Shown: positions 1-11,750 of the stretch, in pieces
Numbering within the stretch: position 1 is the stretch's first letter
Layout of the letters: the number at the start of each line of letters is the position of its first letter
Assembly: GCA_029449235.1 (NCBI GenBank)
Contig: JANATG010000016.1
Coordinates: forward strand, 682,001 to 746,000
Length of the DNA stretch: 64,000 nucleotides
DNA from: Linnemannia schmuckeri
Taxonomy: Eukaryota > Mortierellomycota > Mortierellomycetes > Mortierellales > Mortierellaceae
Reading direction: 5' to 3'
Notes under the pieces: model-generated
Seen by the model: the letters and a program-made list of their open reading frames with translations, nothing else
Database searches by the model: none
What the model was told of the DNA's origin: nothing
Made by a program: the position numbers and the translations under genes

Positions 1-480
1 CATGATGAAAACACAAACAAACAAGCACCACCATCAACTGCATACAACCCGGCCCTAGAGGGGACAACAACAGCTGGATTGCCCTTGTCTGCGTCTTCTC
101 TCTGACGTACACTCTCAAGTGACTCATTGGCGATGACAACATCATCGACAACACCAACGTCTCGGGACTCTGGATACAAGGAGGCATGATCATGGATATG
201 GTCATAATCCATATCATTCCCAGTCGACCGCTCCCTCCATCTTCTGGATAACGCAGCCAGACGGGAATAGCTGGATTCCAGGAACCCACACTTTTCTCTT
301 TTTGCACACTTCCTTTTAGTTGTTGACCAACGGATGTCTAACCTCAACCTGTTCTCTTCTTTCCATCTTTCTTATTATCCCGCCCGATGCTCTTGCGCCC
401 GAACTCTATGTCGTTTGCATGCATGTCTGACACACTCCGATCGACCATAATGACATAACCGGGACACTTTTGTCAACCAG
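1..480 (+). other. 5' part of the Ssh4-like gene, exons unresolved
   Basis: This stretch lies directly upstream of the first SPRY-coding exon and almost certainly holds the N-terminal exons of that gene or their flanks. The frame of the following exon meets a stop at 456-458, so an acceptor must lie after it; CAG at 478-480 fits. Positions 63-110 encode a hydrophobic peptide (WIALVCVFSLTY) resembling the single membrane segment these adaptors carry near the N-terminus. A frame near 173-300 reads as a basic, His/Tyr-rich juxtamembrane segment. I could not join these pieces with convincing splice sites, so no exon is called here. Confidence 0.4.
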
Positions 481-2092
481 CCTTCCAAGCTGCCCATCCA
501 CCTCTCAGTGTCCCAACAGATATTTCACTCTCACAGTATCTCTCGATTCAGGAAAAGGGCGTCTCTGCATGGGAATTCGAGGCATCATACGACAACCACA
601 GGGTTCAGGTCCATGATCGGACAGAGATGTCGTTCCTCGCCACGAATCAAGTCGAAACCTCTGTCCAGACTAACCTGCCTATGCCTAAACAACAGGAGGT
701 TTACTACTGGGAAGTCAAGATGTTTGAAAAAAGTCCTGATACTGTCGTCTCTGTCGGTGTCTCTACCAAGCCCTACCCCAACACAAGGATGCCTGGTAAG
801 ATTGAGTTTGCCTCCAGTTTTTGCGTTTCAAATACTCTTTCAGCAGATGTAGTTTCTTTTTATTTTGTTTATTACACAAAGAGGCAAAGAGGCAAAAGGG
901 AGGTCAATGAGGCGGCGAAAGAGAGGGTTTGTGAGAGCGAGCGGGAATACAAGGAGAGTGCAAAGCGCAAGTGGTGGGGCGATCGATGAGGCTGACATAT
1001 ATTTGTGAGCAAACTTGTGTGCTCAGTGGTCATCATGCAAACTCTCTTTTTTCTGTTGTTGTGCTTTGCATCTCTTCACTCTTTTGTGGTTACGTATGTT
1101 GGCTTGTGCTGGCGTACTGTGGACTAAACACGTTTGTTAACGTTCAGACTTCTTGGCAGCATCTCGCGTTGTTGGAAATATCCACCCCATTTCTGTTGAA
1201 ATCTACTTACTCTGACCCACAAAAAACAGTGCTTTTGGCTAATTGATTTTACTTTTTATTTTGAAACGAATCCTTAGGTTGGAACCGCCACTCTGTGGCC
1301 TACTTTTCCAAGGATGGTCAAAAGTACTGCAACTCATCATTTAGCGGACACCCCTATGGACCATTCTACTTTGAGGGGGATGTGGTCGGCTGTGGCTACC
1401 GACCCCGCACAGGAACTATTTTTTTCACCCGTAACGGCAAACGACTCGAGGACGCCTACACAGGATTGACATTCAATTTGTTCCCGACTGTTGGAGCAAA
1501 TGGTCCCTGTGTCCTTCATGTCAACTTGGGTCAATCTGGATTCGTGTTTGTTGAGGCCAATGTCAAGAAGTGGGGCCTGGCTCCTGCCAGCGGATCACTG
1601 GCCCCTCCCCCTGCCTATGGTAGTGAGCGAGGCTCGATTTTGTTAGAGGCTGGGTCGATCTTGGGAGGATCAGGCACTGGAGCAGGAGCGGGAATGGTGG
1701 CACCACCCATGCGTCGACCCCAACTGCAGTCGAGTCAGTCACGAGCCAGGATCGAGGCTGCAGGAGTTCTTATTCAAATTGACGAAGAGGATCGCATGGG
1801 TGCCGGTGAAGGCGGAAACGGATCTGAATACAGTAAAAAGGTTAACACGACGCCTCAACACATCTCGTTATCGACCATGTCTGGACCAACTGGAGGAGTG
1901 CCGCCACCTCATTACTCTAGTCTGATGGACGATGACCGTGGATCCTCAGGTTCTGGAGGACGGACGAGATCGCAGGAGGAGAGTGATGATGAGGCGACGG
2001 CGCTGATTGCCGAGACCATATCCAGACCAGTTGGACGAGTTCGCAGTGGAACCACAAGTAGCACCGCTAGTGGAAATGGTCGTCGTTCGTAG
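481..2092 (+). CDS. ssh4: Ssh4/Ear1-like SPRY-domain Rsp5 adaptor (5' partial)
   Basis: Two exons are supported, 481-795 and 1278-2092, separated by a 482-bp GTAAG...TTAG intron; N-terminal exons are missing from the model. The protein contains a SPRY domain with hallmark stretches QEKGVSAWEFE, EVYYWEVKMFEK, GYRPRTGTIFFTRNGKRLED and VKKWGLAP. This is the signature of fungal Ssh4/Ear1, single-pass endosomal/vacuolar proteins that recruit the Rsp5 ubiquitin ligase to sort membrane cargo into multivesicular bodies. Two PPxY motifs, PPAY (near 1608) and PPHY (near 1905), lie in the low-complexity C-terminal tail and are the expected docking sites for Rsp5 WW domains. The acidic Ser-rich end is probably disordered. 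The family and PY motifs are directly visible; the adaptor role is by homology. Confidence 0.85.
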
Positions 2093-2991
2093 TTCGTTAT
2101 TTTTGTTATGCCTTACCAGTTACTGCTTTTCCTTGTTCATAGTCTTTTCCTCCTTGTCTTTTACCCTTTTCGTCTCTTCTTTCTTCCTTGTATGTATTAA
2201 CAGATTCGACATTCACATTAAATAAAACCGCCCATCGACATGTTTCCAAATGACAATTTCAATATCTAAATTGAGCTATTAGAATTGTAAGGTACAATAT
2301 TAACTTTTGAGGCGTCTTTTGACTGGAGCTCTCTCATATATGTTTGCCCAAGTAGGGCAAAAATAAACCAAGAACTTGAGGTCGTCCAAAGAAGACTTTT
2401 CGCTTGTACATTCAGCTGTATTTTTTTTTTTCCTCGTTTTATGAAAAATTAGACCCGCTACTCTTATTATCTTATTTGTAGAAAATTTGTCCTATCCGGT
2501 GTAATATATTGTTGGTGTTCACGCTTGTTTCTACTTTCTCTAGCAGCAATGTGTCCAATCTGTTTGTACTAAAGCTTTTTTACATTCACTGCTTTACTTT
2601 TCTCACTGGTAATCTTAATGTTTTAAAGACCAAATATGAAGAGATGGTTGAATGCGCTGAAGGAAAAACAAAACGAGACGAGAAGAGGATGAAGAAGTCT
2701 GGAAATAAGAAAGTAACGAATAGGTTAGGCCAGTTTTACCGCACTATAATAAAAAATGGCGAAGTGAGTGTTTAATAACGAAAAAAAAAAAAATAGAAAA
2801 AATCTGTCTATACAAATGTCAAGTCTGACTGGGAGGAAAAATAAAAGATACATAACAGCACAAAACTTGAGAAGGTTGGTGAATGCTCATAACGACCATC
2901 CTAATCCCGAAATCCGACCAAAAGTCTTGTGCCTACTCAACTATGCTGAGTTGGTTGTTGTCCGCCCATTTAATTCGTTGTGTCGGCCCGT
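2093..2991. other. Intergenic, AT-rich, no gene seen
   Basis: This is the convergent gap between the Ssh4-like gene and the minus-strand CRAL-TRIO gene. It is AT-rich with A and T runs (2421-2431, 2780-2793). Its short open frames have no recognisable domain or coding character. Confidence 0.6.
2221..2226 (+). terminator. Likely poly(A) signal of the Ssh4-like gene
   Basis: AATAAA occurs 129 bases after the stop codon at 2090-2092 in T-rich 3' sequence, a suitable position for the cleavage signal. No transcript evidence is available. Confidence 0.4.
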
Positions 2992-5231
2992 TTAGTTCTT
3001 GTAGGTCCAGACCGAGGTACCATCGGCCTGAAGGACGGGATGTTCCGAGCGGTGGTACAGGTTGCGGGCGCGGATATAAGGATCGAGCTTAAAGTAGGCA
3101 ACACGAAGCTCCTTGGCAAGGGCGTTACGTTCGTTCTCAATCACATCCTCAGCCCTGGCACCCTCAACCTTCTTACATTCGATCCATTCGCGGGTCAAAG
3201 CCTCAAATTTCCACATGAGAGCCTTCCACTCGTCCAAGAGTCGCTCCTTGGTCTCGGTATCCTTCATGCGGTCGTTCTCGCCAGCCTGCACAGGGATATA
3301 TTGGTACGCGAACTACAAAAAAAAAAAAGAAAGACACGTTTTGAGGTTAGTACTTTGTGTAATGGGTGCTTTGATCATGTGAGCGTAAGACGGACGAATA
3401 ACAATTGAAATAATAAAATTATTGTAATTAATGTGCGCAGTGAGAGGAATTGAGGTGGAGCAAAAGGCAAGATAAAAAGAGATAAGGTTTTTCTTCACGC
3501 TATTTGTCAAAGTTTTTTTTTTTTTTTTTTCGTACCTGGTCCTTTCCTCCTTCGTACTTGTTGGGGAGACGCTCGGCCTCGATCACGTCAGTCAGCTCCT
3601 TGTCGCCACGAGTGAAGCGGATCTTGGAAGCAACGACGGGGTCCAGCCAGGGCTCGATGATCTTCCAGACACCCCAGAAGACAAGAGGAGCCTTGTGAAT
3701 AATAAGAATCCCGAGGGACTCGGGGTAATAGGCCTCGAAGCATTGGACCAAGAACTTGACAAAGCTATCAGTGCAAAATCACCCCAGAAGAGAAAGCAAA
3801 AAATGGATGGGTACAGTTTGTCAGTGAGTGAGCTAGTTCTCTCTTAATCGATAAGTTGCTGCAGTTGTACAGAATCTTTTCCTTCTGTCCTGCAGGGATC
3901 CAATTTGGTTGTATATTTATATTGCCCAATCCATGTACCCCACAAAAAAGAATGAAAAAAAAGGAAAAAGAATCGCAGTATCGCCCTCTTTGTTCAGACA
4001 AGATGCATAATAGAACCATCTCCAAAACAGCCTCGAAATAAACGTCCACAATCCTTACTTGTAATCCATGTTGGCGAGCCCGAATCCAGTCATATCAAAG
4101 ACCAAGCATGCGGTCTCGACGGGAGGCTGGATCATCAAACGGCCGACCTCCATGACATAGATGGTAAACTTTTCCAAGGCCTTGGCGTCCTGGTCGGCGG
4201 GCTTGTGGAGACGAACGTTGATGTAGACGACGGGGCGACCCTCCTTGTCTGTGCCGTGGACATAGGACTTGCCCAGTTCCATCTGCAGGCGGAATCCACG
4301 GTACTTGGCGTCGAGCTCGTCCTCGCTCTTTGACTTGACCTCCTCGATGTCGTCCTCGAGCCTCCATTTGAATGCCTTGAGGATCATGGTCATGCCGTTG
4401 TTGACATTCCACTTACGCGCCCTCAGGAATCGCAGCAACAGTGAATCTTTTGGTAAGAGAGTCCAGGGGTTAGGGGGGGGGGAAGGAAAGGTTGTCAGTC
4501 ATAGGTCAAGCAGAGAGAGAGTTAGGGGGGTGGCAATGGGACAAATGTCTGCTTGATTGATTGGTTGTTATGTGAAGAAAAGTTCTGGTCACTCGTAAGC
4601 TTGGTCTAATCTGGCAGAGCATTTATCCTTCTGTCCCTTTTCATGGCAGGGGGTTGTTGACGAAGGAAGAAGGGGCAACTGGCGTGATCTGTCGATGGCC
4701 ATGGTCGTCTGAGCACCCACAGACAAGCACGCAAACACACAAACAACCCCTTCGACTCATACCACTCACTTTAGTCATTGAACCACAAACAAAGATGCAA
4801 CCATCCGCTGATACAGAAAGAAAAGCAAAACAAATAAAGTAATCAAAAACTTCGCCATATCCGTATCTACCTGGGTGATCACCGAGGATGTTATTCCAAA
4901 GGGCAGGACGGAGCTGCTCCACCGAGAGACCAATGTCGGCAAGGTTGACACGCGTCGAAGGAGTATCCTCGCCGGCTGCAGCAGCTGGAGGTGCAGCCTT
5001 GGAGGTGCCGAACCACCCCTTCTTGGTGGCCGTCTTGGACTTGACAGAGGCAGTCTCGGAGCCGGCAGACGCGGCCTCGGTGGCGGCGAGAGCCTCAGTA
5101 GGGATGTTCAGGGTGCCCGAGTCAGCGATGCTGAAGATCTGAGACCACATCTCCTTGAGGAGCTCCTTCTGGTCAGGGGTCATTGTGCCGACATGACCTG
5201 TGCCTGGGGGTGTTTGAATGTCCTTTGGCAT
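2992..5231 (-). CDS. CRAL-TRIO (Sec14/Csr1-like) lipid-transfer protein, copy A
   Basis: Four exons on the minus strand close in phase: 5231-4871, 4446-4059, 3764-3536 and 3312-2992, giving 432 residues. Introns are 424, 294 and 223 bp. The N-terminus carries a PGTGHVGTMTPDQ motif and an Ala/Lys-rich linker. The CRAL-TRIO N-domain (LLLRFLRARKW, about residues 123-133) follows, then the lipid-binding lobe with GRPVVYINVRL, CLVFDMTGFGLANMDY, FEAYYPESLG and WLDPVVASKIRFTRGD. This family transfers phosphatidylinositol and related lipids between membranes; Csr1-type members are cytosolic to peripheral membrane proteins. The gene is a tandem paralogue of the next gene, about 600 bp away on the same strand. 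Intron 1 (phase 1, inside the GDHP-D codon) is shared with that paralogue; the other two are absent there. Lipid specificity cannot be read from sequence. Confidence 0.87.
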
Positions 5232-5834
5232 CTCTTTTTTGTTGTTGTTGGTGTTGGTGTTGGAATGTTATGTGAGCGGGGAGGAAGGAGGGAGTGGTGA
5301 TGAGAGAAGAGGAAAGACGTGAAAGAAAAGAGGGAAAGAAAAGAAAAGAAAAGAAATAAAAGAAAGGAAAGGAATTAAAAAGTACAGTACAAGGTAGAAA
5401 GGAAAAAAATAGAAAAAGAAAAGGAAACATGTGTTCTGTTTTCTGTCTGGTACGACGTGTGGAGGGGAGGAGATGATGTGTCGTCAGTCGGACTTTTTCT
5501 TTAAAGGGAGTTGCCTCGATTGAGGTGGAGAAGAGGTACGGGGAAATGAAAGGGTTGAACGGACGGGCTGACAGTAGAACAACAATGGCGAGGTAAAGGG
5601 GTGAGGCCAATGGGTGGGCAACAAACGACTGAGTGCCTTTGCAGGCCATGCACCATACTGCAACATCCTTATCCCTTCCCTCGTTCATCTACTCCACTAC
5701 TCATGGTAATCACCACTGCTTTGTTGAATTGAGTAAACATGCTATTGAATTGAGTAAATAAGTAATTGTATCGAGAAGAAAAGAACAAAATAAATGGTAT
5801 ATGTTTAAAAAAAAAAAAACTAGAAAATGGCAAG
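5232..5834 (-). promoter_or_regulatory. Leader/promoter region of copy A
   Basis: About 600 bp separate the stop of copy B from the start of copy A. The minus strand is strongly pyrimidine-rich over 5280-5430, a pattern seen upstream of several starts in this window. No specific factor site is claimed. Confidence 0.35.
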
Positions 5835-7352
5835 TTAGTTGTTATACACCCAGTTGACACTGCCGTCGGCGTTGGCAACTGGAGGGTTGGAACGATGGAA
5901 CATGTTCCTAGCACGGATATAGGGATCCATCTTGAAGAACGCAACACGAAGATCCTTGGCAACCTGCTCACGTTCAGCCTCAATCTCGGCTTCAGACCTC
6001 GTCGACGTCGCCTCCTTGGTGCCGACCTTGATCCACTCCCGGGTCAAGGCCTCGAACTTCCAGAAGGTCGCCTTCCACTCGGCAACAAGGCGCTCCTTGG
6101 TCTCAGTGTCCTCCATAGCCTTGTTCTCACCGGGCTTGGCGTGGGGGTACGAATACTTGAACTTGTTGAGACCGCCCTTGTACTGTGTAGGCAAGTGGTT
6201 GGCGGGGATATACTCCAAAAGATCCTGATCCTTGCGAGTAAAGCGGACCTTCGAGGCAACGACGGGGTCCAGCCAGGGCTCAATGACCTTCCACACTCCC
6301 CAGAAGACAAAAGGAGCACCGTGGATGATGATTCGACCAAGAGATTCGGGGTAGTAGGCCTCAAAGACGGTGACAAGGTACTTGACCATGTTAAAGTCCA
6401 TGTTCGATAGTCCGAATCCAGTCAAGTCAAAGACCAAGCAGACTGTCTCGACGGGGTGCTCGAGCAGGACACGACCGCACTCCATGACATAGATAGTCAG
6501 CTTCTCGAGGGTCTTGGCGGGCTGGTCGCCGGGATGGTGGAGGCGAACGTTCAAGTAAGCGACGATGCGGTTATCCTTGTCGGTTCCGTTGATGTAGAAT
6601 TTGCCCATCTCGAGCTGCTCAAAAAACTTCGGGTTCTGCTCATTGAGGGCATCGTCAGAGGAGTACTTGATCGAGGGGATGTCCTCGTCCAGACGCCACT
6701 TAAAGGCCTTAAACAACATGTTCAGGGCGTTGATAGTGTTCCATTTGCGGGCACGAATGAATCTCAACAACAACGAGTCTATTGGAACCATGGAATGTCA
6801 ACCACACAACAAAAGAGCCTAGTTAGAATAGACACGAAAAAAGTAGGAAAAAAAGGAGGAGCAAGCAGCCGTTCATGAAGTTTGTGATGGCAAGGAGAAT
6901 GGTTGGACAGACATATATATGGACAGACAGATAGCCATTCATGCAAGGAGAATGAAGAATGACTTACCAGGATGGTCACCCATGGCGTTGTCCCAGAGTA
7001 TGGGGCGCAATTTGTCGACACTCAAACCGAGATCGGAAAGAGAGATCTTGGCCATCCCGGCGCCATAGCCAGCAGCCTTGGCATCGGCCTCGGCCTTGGC
7101 AGACTTGTTGCCAGTGAACCATCCGGCCTTAGCGGCAGCTTGGGCGGTTGCGGTATTGGCACCGGCGGCAGTTTTGGCCTCCTTCTCGACCTCGTGCATC
7201 ATGTCAGCGGGGAGGACGGCCTCGCCCGAGTCGGCAATGTCGAAGATAATGGACCAGACTTCCTTCAAGGACTTTTTCTGATCGGGAGTGAGGCAACCGA
7301 TATAGCCGGTACCGGGGGCAGTGAGGATATCTCCCTTGGCGAGCTTGGTCAT
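5835..7352 (-). CDS. CRAL-TRIO (Sec14/Csr1-like) lipid-transfer protein, copy B
   Basis: Two exons, 7352-6968 and 6778-5835, with a 189-bp GTAAGT...TAG intron, encode 442 residues. The start is chosen at 7352 because MTKLAKGDI leads straight into the conserved PGTGYIGCLTPDQ block; the longer open frame upstream is leader. Features match copy A: LLLRFIRARKW, an Ala-rich linker around residues 60-100, RIVAYLNVRLHHP, VFDLTGFGLSNMDFN, FEAYYPESLG and WLDPVVASKVRFTRKD. The role is phosphatidylinositol/lipid transfer by family inference. It is clearly a tandem duplicate of copy A. Its second exon runs uninterrupted across both positions where copy A has extra introns. Confidence 0.88.
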
Positions 7353-10014
7353 TGTTGATAATGTAAAAGACGGATGGGTGTTAGGTTTGGTTGGTGGAGA
7401 AAGTGGATGTGTTGAGAGGTGTGAGATTTGTTGAATTGAGGAACCCAAAAAAAGCCGGGGGAAACGATACTCTTTTAAAGATGTTCGATGGCTTAGCTCG
7501 AGGAAAACCAAAGGAGAACGTAGGAAGGAGAAGGAGCAGGGAAGGTACCCAGCGATTGGAGTAGTTGACAGATGAAGAGTGTGCGAGTGAGAGTGAGAGC
7601 CCTGTCTGCTGGAGACGAATTCACGAGGAAATCGACCGTCGAACTCAACGCACCCCGCCCCGTCTCTGAGTGAGAAGGAAGTAAAGCGAGGGAGAGCAAG
7701 TCAAACAACTTTTTTTTGTCGTTGTTCGAAACATAAAAACCGCTTTCTTGTTTGAAACTCGAGCAAGCCGAGCGGGTAGAGAGGGCTGTTGGTTGCATTT
7801 ACACGAGGGTATGTATTGGCGGCGACTTTGCTGCACTTGGTGTAATTATTATTACTCTCCATTGGGCTTGTGCAACCCGCCTATTATTCTCTTTCAGTCT
7901 CTCTATGGTCAATGGAGTGCCCACCTTCAGCTACATTACGCTCATAAGGGTCACCTTCTCCTTTGTCGTCGAACCTTAGTCCATTCATCCATTGCGCCTT
8001 GTCTTTTTGCTTTTGGGGTAAAATCTCATGTTTGTTTGTTCATCATCGTCCCTTAAGCCCAGCTGAGAATATGAACCCCATTTGCCCAAGCAAACACTCT
8101 CTCACAACAAAACGATTGATTCACTTCTACAATCAACACCCAAGGGAGCAACAAATGGCATAGGGTAAAAAAAGAAAAGAAAAGAAAAGAAAAGAAAGAA
8201 AAGAAAAGGACAACAACGCAACGAAAGACAACATGAAGTGCAATGGCTCAGCCGATCGCAACCTCGTGTTCGCTACCCTTTTTTTCATTTTCTCGTTTCA
8301 TTCATTCACTCAACTTTCAACGCCAACCAAGGGACAAACGCCTAATGACATTGGAAAGAAAATAGCAGTGCAATCTTATCAGAAAACAACCAACTCGTTC
8401 TTATCACAGCGACGAACAAACAAATGAGACTTGACCAGCAATCCCTTCCTGTTGGGTGTACGAGTATTAGTTCAGCATCAACACACCTTCTTTATGCAAT
8501 TAATAATAAAGTCAGTCATTAAACTGATTGGATTTTTGTCTCCTTGACCCCTAGATACGACCTCCCCCTGGAGTGGCCGATAATGTGGAGGAGGAAAGCA
8601 TGGGCCGGTATCGTGATTTAATTGTGGAGTAGCGGCACTTCGTAAAGTGTACAAAAATCAACAAAGCGACATGCAAAGATCGAGACCTGTTTTTGTGGAG
8701 GAGTAGAGAGTTGTTTCCCTTCTCCTCTTCTGTTGACACTCTGCGATTTTCACTCCCCACAACCCAACAACTTAGCATCATGGGGCCTTTGTGCATCTGC
8801 TAATTTCTATTCTTTCAACCCCAGAACAACGACATCCTACAAGAAAAAAGATAAAGGCCATGGCACGTGCAAGGTCAACTAAAAAGTTCAATCACTCAAT
8901 GCTCTCAATTCCGTCCTCCTTTTGCTTCTCTTGCCTGTTGTTGGTCCCATGGCCCCCGATAAGTAGCACCAACCAAATATATACCATCCAGCCGAGTGAG
9001 TGTAATAAATGCTCACAATTGAACCATCCATTACACAGACACAGACACAGGCACAGAAGAAGAAAGGCAAAAGAAAGCTGAACGAACTGAAGAAAGGGAT
9101 CATACATCTGCCACTATTCCTGCTCGCACACACTCTAACCTCTTCCTCAACAGAAATTATGCATTTCAAGGAGGAGGAGAGTCGATTTTAGATGTGCCTG
9201 CTATCGACCATAGAATGACAAAAATGAACGCCCAAGCACCACAGCACTTTGCCCTTGTGGTTAAGAGCTTAGCTATCCCATCATTGCGCACTCGAGATCA
9301 TCCCTAACAACATCAACAAATCTTGGCCAGCCGAAACCTAGGGCACTTTACTATATTTGAACTCGATGATGCAGTGGCAAGGGCATGTATCCTCAGCCGG
9401 TTTGCTACCGCCTCACTTGCGGTGAAGTGAATGAGTCTTCGGCTGTCACAAAGATGCCATCTTGTCACCTCTAGTTCGCTCATTTTCTTTAACTATGTCT
9501 TGTTTTGCTGAATGTAGACGAATGCCTATGATAATTTATTTTGAGCCTGTCCAACAGAAAGAGGCCTGAAGCCTACCTGTCTACCTCGTATACATTCGAA
9601 GCACCCTCACGCCTGCCATAGTTTATGTGTTTTATCCAATCCCTTGAAATATACAGTGCTCCTGCCTACCTTAATATACCTCATTGTCCTCTCACTGCCG
9701 CAAAAGACCATCACTTCCACATCAGCAGGAAAAGGATGAGCGGCACCCAGATCCGAAAATGACTTTCTTAAGCTCACCGAGACCTCATTACTCTTGTTGA
9801 CCTCCACTAGCACCATTTCGAAGTGACAAGCAAAAAAAAGACCGACACGGCTCTTTTTTCTCACTCCATTGGACCGAAAATAAAATAAAAGAGAAATCTC
9901 ACAGACCCTGCAAATTGCTCACAACTTTTTTTTGCTTCTTCCTCCCGTCATCATCATTCATGCGCGCCAATATGACCAAAGGAACAAAAAAAACTATGAC
10001 ACAAAGGACAAAAG
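7353..10014. other. 2.7-kb intergenic region, no supported gene
   Basis: The region between copy B and the first tRNA-like element is low in coding character. It contains a pyrimidine-rich minus-strand leader near the copy B start, a pentamer microsatellite (8166-8208), CA-rich runs near 9040 and many short random frames. One 85-codon minus frame at 9607-9864 looks slightly protein-like but has no recognisable family. Confidence 0.5.
8166..8208. repeat. (AAAAG)n microsatellite
   Basis: Roughly eight AAAAG/AAAG units run in tandem. It is a simple repeat with no inferred function. Confidence 0.8.
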
Positions 10015-10139
10015 GGAAGAGGGAGGGATTTGAACCCACGACTGTTCTTGGAACAGACCGCAATAATTTTGATATTCCAAGGGAAGATCAAATGTATTTG
10101 TAGTGGTTGCGGCGCCTTGGACCACTCGGCCACCCCTTC
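10015..10139 (-). tRNA. tRNA-Leu-like element 1 with long anticodon-loop insert
   Basis: The minus strand folds as a class II tRNA. The acceptor pairs GAAGGGG with CCTCTTC (one G-U). The D-arm GGCCGAG...AAGGC follows the box A pattern TGGCCGAGTGG. The anticodon stem is CCGCA/TGCGG, the long variable arm CTGTTC/GAACAG, and the T-arm holds box B GGTTCAAATCC. The anticodon stem is separated by 45 nt that include a perfect hairpin at 10068-10092. The usual U33 is absent at the expected place and the discriminator is C, so I do not assign an anticodon. It may be an intron-bearing tRNA-Leu, a pseudo-tRNA or a tRNA-derived element. Two near-identical copies lie at 11243-11365 and 19628-19747. Confidence 0.55.
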
Positions 10140-10224
10140 CTTTGTTTTGTATGTTTTTGAAAGCCTATTGCGTTGTCTGGACCTTTATAATAGTGCACCG
10201 CCACCTCCTTGAGCTTTTGGGCCT

Positions 10225-10524
10225 GAAATTGGCCACGCGCGGCCGATGAGCGGTTGCTGGATAGTTTGTTGGGAAGGAGGAGATTGTCATTAATGGAGAG
10301 GATGGGAAGAATTCCTTTTCTTCGTGTTTAGTTTTATTTTCTTCTATTGAAGCTGTGAGGAGCAGCGGCAATTGTTGCGCAGAGCCAGGTTGTGGACCGG
10401 ACTGCGACTGGTGGATGGCTCTTGGAAGAGTTTGGTATGTAGCTCCTTTCACTATCAAATGCCTTTCTTGGGCTTTTCACTGGAGAAATAAAATTGCGTA
10501 CGAAAAAAAAAAAAAAAAAAAAAG
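10225..10524 (+). mobile_element. 5'-truncated LINE 3' end, copy 1
   Basis: This fragment begins in the last codons of a LINE ORF2 (the same LLDSLLGRRRLSLMERMGRIPF end as the longer copy at 18869-19598) and continues through a shared 3' UTR (TTGTTGCGCAGAGCCAGG... GAGAAATAAAATTGCGTACG). It ends in 21 A residues. Extreme 5' truncation and an A-tail are typical of target-primed reverse transcription. The exact 5' boundary is uncertain. It lies about 90 bp upstream of the divergent tRNA-like element 1. Confidence 0.7.
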
Positions 10525-10620
10525 GCTGATGGAAAGCCTGCTAGGAAGGAGGAGGTTGTCATTGACCGAGAGGATGGGAAAAGTCCTCTTCAATTGAGTA
10601 CAAAAAAAATAAAAAAAAAA
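10525..10620 (+). mobile_element. Truncated LINE fragment, copy 2
   Basis: A second copy of the LINE ORF2 end (ESLLGRRRLSLTERMG) sits directly after the A-tail of copy 1. It stops at its own A-rich tail near 10606-10620 and lacks most of the 3' UTR. The head-to-tail order suggests repeated insertion into A-rich tails. Confidence 0.6.
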
Positions 10621-10822
10621 AGAGTTCCCTTCATTCATCTAGTTTTATTTTGTCTTCCATTGAAGCTGTTAGGAGCGGTAATTGTTACGCAGAGCCAGGT
10701 TGTGGACCAGACTGCGGCTGGTGGATGGCTCTTGGAAGAGTTTTATATGTAGCCTTCTTCAATATCAAATGCCTCCCTTGTGCTTTTACAGGAGAAGTAA
10801 AACTGCGTACAAAAAAAAGAAT
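10621..10822 (+). mobile_element. Truncated LINE 3' UTR, copy 3
   Basis: The same 3' UTR as copy 1 is present with scattered differences (GTTACGCAGAGCCAGGTTG, CTGGTGGATGGCTCTTGG). It ends in ACTGCGTAC followed by a short A-run. It starts within the UTR, so no protein-coding part remains. The stretch from 10823 to 11242 has no recognised feature. Confidence 0.65.
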
Positions 10823-11242
10823 TTTTGTAAACCTCCGCAGCGGCGGTGCAAGATGGTACGGATAGAACAAGACGGAAAGATAAGAAAAGTAAGATAGAGA
10901 AGCTTAAGTGTTTTCATCTTTGCCGTTCTGATCTGAAGGAAGCGTTTGCAAGAGAGTTCCTTGGCTTATGTATATTTTACTTCATCCATTCAATTCCTCT
11001 CAACTACATTCAGGGTCGTTATGAACTTATTGTTCTTGCTTTCATGATAAAATTGAACAGGTCGTGTAGCCAGCCTATCTGGGACGATGAAAATTTGGTG
11101 GCGTCAAAAATTTCGTCACATTACATGAAGAGCGGAGAAGAACCTTGGACGGCTTTCCTCTTGGAGGCGCGGACAATGGCATTGAAGCTAACGTGGCAAA
11201 AAAGTAAGAGATGGCATGCGTGAATGGGAAAGTAGCGAATAA

Positions 11243-11365
11243 AGAAGAGGGAGGGATTTGAACCCACGACTGTCCTTAGAACAGACCGCAGAATAGTTGA
11301 CTCGGAGAGAATCAAACTGGACTAGCACAGGCTTGCGGCGCCTTGGACCACTCGGCCACCTCTTC
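11243..11365 (-). tRNA. tRNA-Leu-like element 2 with long anticodon-loop insert
   Basis: The arms match element 1, with acceptor GAAGAGG/CCTCTTC fully paired. The variable arm is CTGTTC/GGACAG, where base changes keep the stem paired. The anticodon stem CCGCA/TGCGG brackets a 43-nt insert with a hairpin at 11295-11318. No U33 sits in the expected place and position 73 is T, so the anticodon is unassigned. About 60 bp downstream on its strand (11161-11176) is a GTCCGCGCCTCCAAGA-type motif, also found 3' of element 3, so some flank was copied together with the element. Confidence 0.55.
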
Positions 11366-11562
11366 GTTTCCTCTGGTTGATGGTCAGAGAGTGTCATGTT
11401 CCTCCTTGATTCGAAGAGTTGCCACCAACTTTTCCGCCTCACTTTCCCCGTTTACCCGTGAGTAAATGGACTCGCATTTGCTTTTTTTTTCTAGATTGTA
11501 TTTGTTTGCACCCTCCTTTCTCCTCTTTCTTTCTTCTTCCTCAATTCCTTGCGATATTTCCT

Positions 11563-11750
11563 TATTTTGTCTTCCGTTTTTGCTGTGAAGAGCAGCGACA
11601 ATTGTTGCGCAGAGCCAGGCTCCGGGTCGGACTGTGACTGGCGGATGGTGTACTGAAGAATTTGGTCTGTAGTCCCCTTTACTTCCAAATGCCTCCTTTG
11701 TACTGTTTGTCAGAGAAATAAAATTGTGTACAAAAAAAAAAAAAAAAAAA
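11563..11750 (+). mobile_element. Truncated LINE 3' UTR, copy 4
   Basis: The 3' UTR matches the minus-strand copy at 18889-19070 very closely (GTTTTTGCTGTGAAGAGCAG ... GAAGAATTTGGTCTGTAG). It ends in TTGTGTAC and 18 A residues. It begins about 200 bp upstream of the divergent tRNA-like element 2. The remaining sequence up to the F-box gene at 11998 shows nothing recognisable. Confidence 0.7.

Noticed and set aside
9607..9864. 85-codon minus-strand frame with fairly protein-like composition
   Set aside because: No recognisable motif, no convincing partner exon, and it lies in a repeat-rich gene-poor area. Left as a possible relic.
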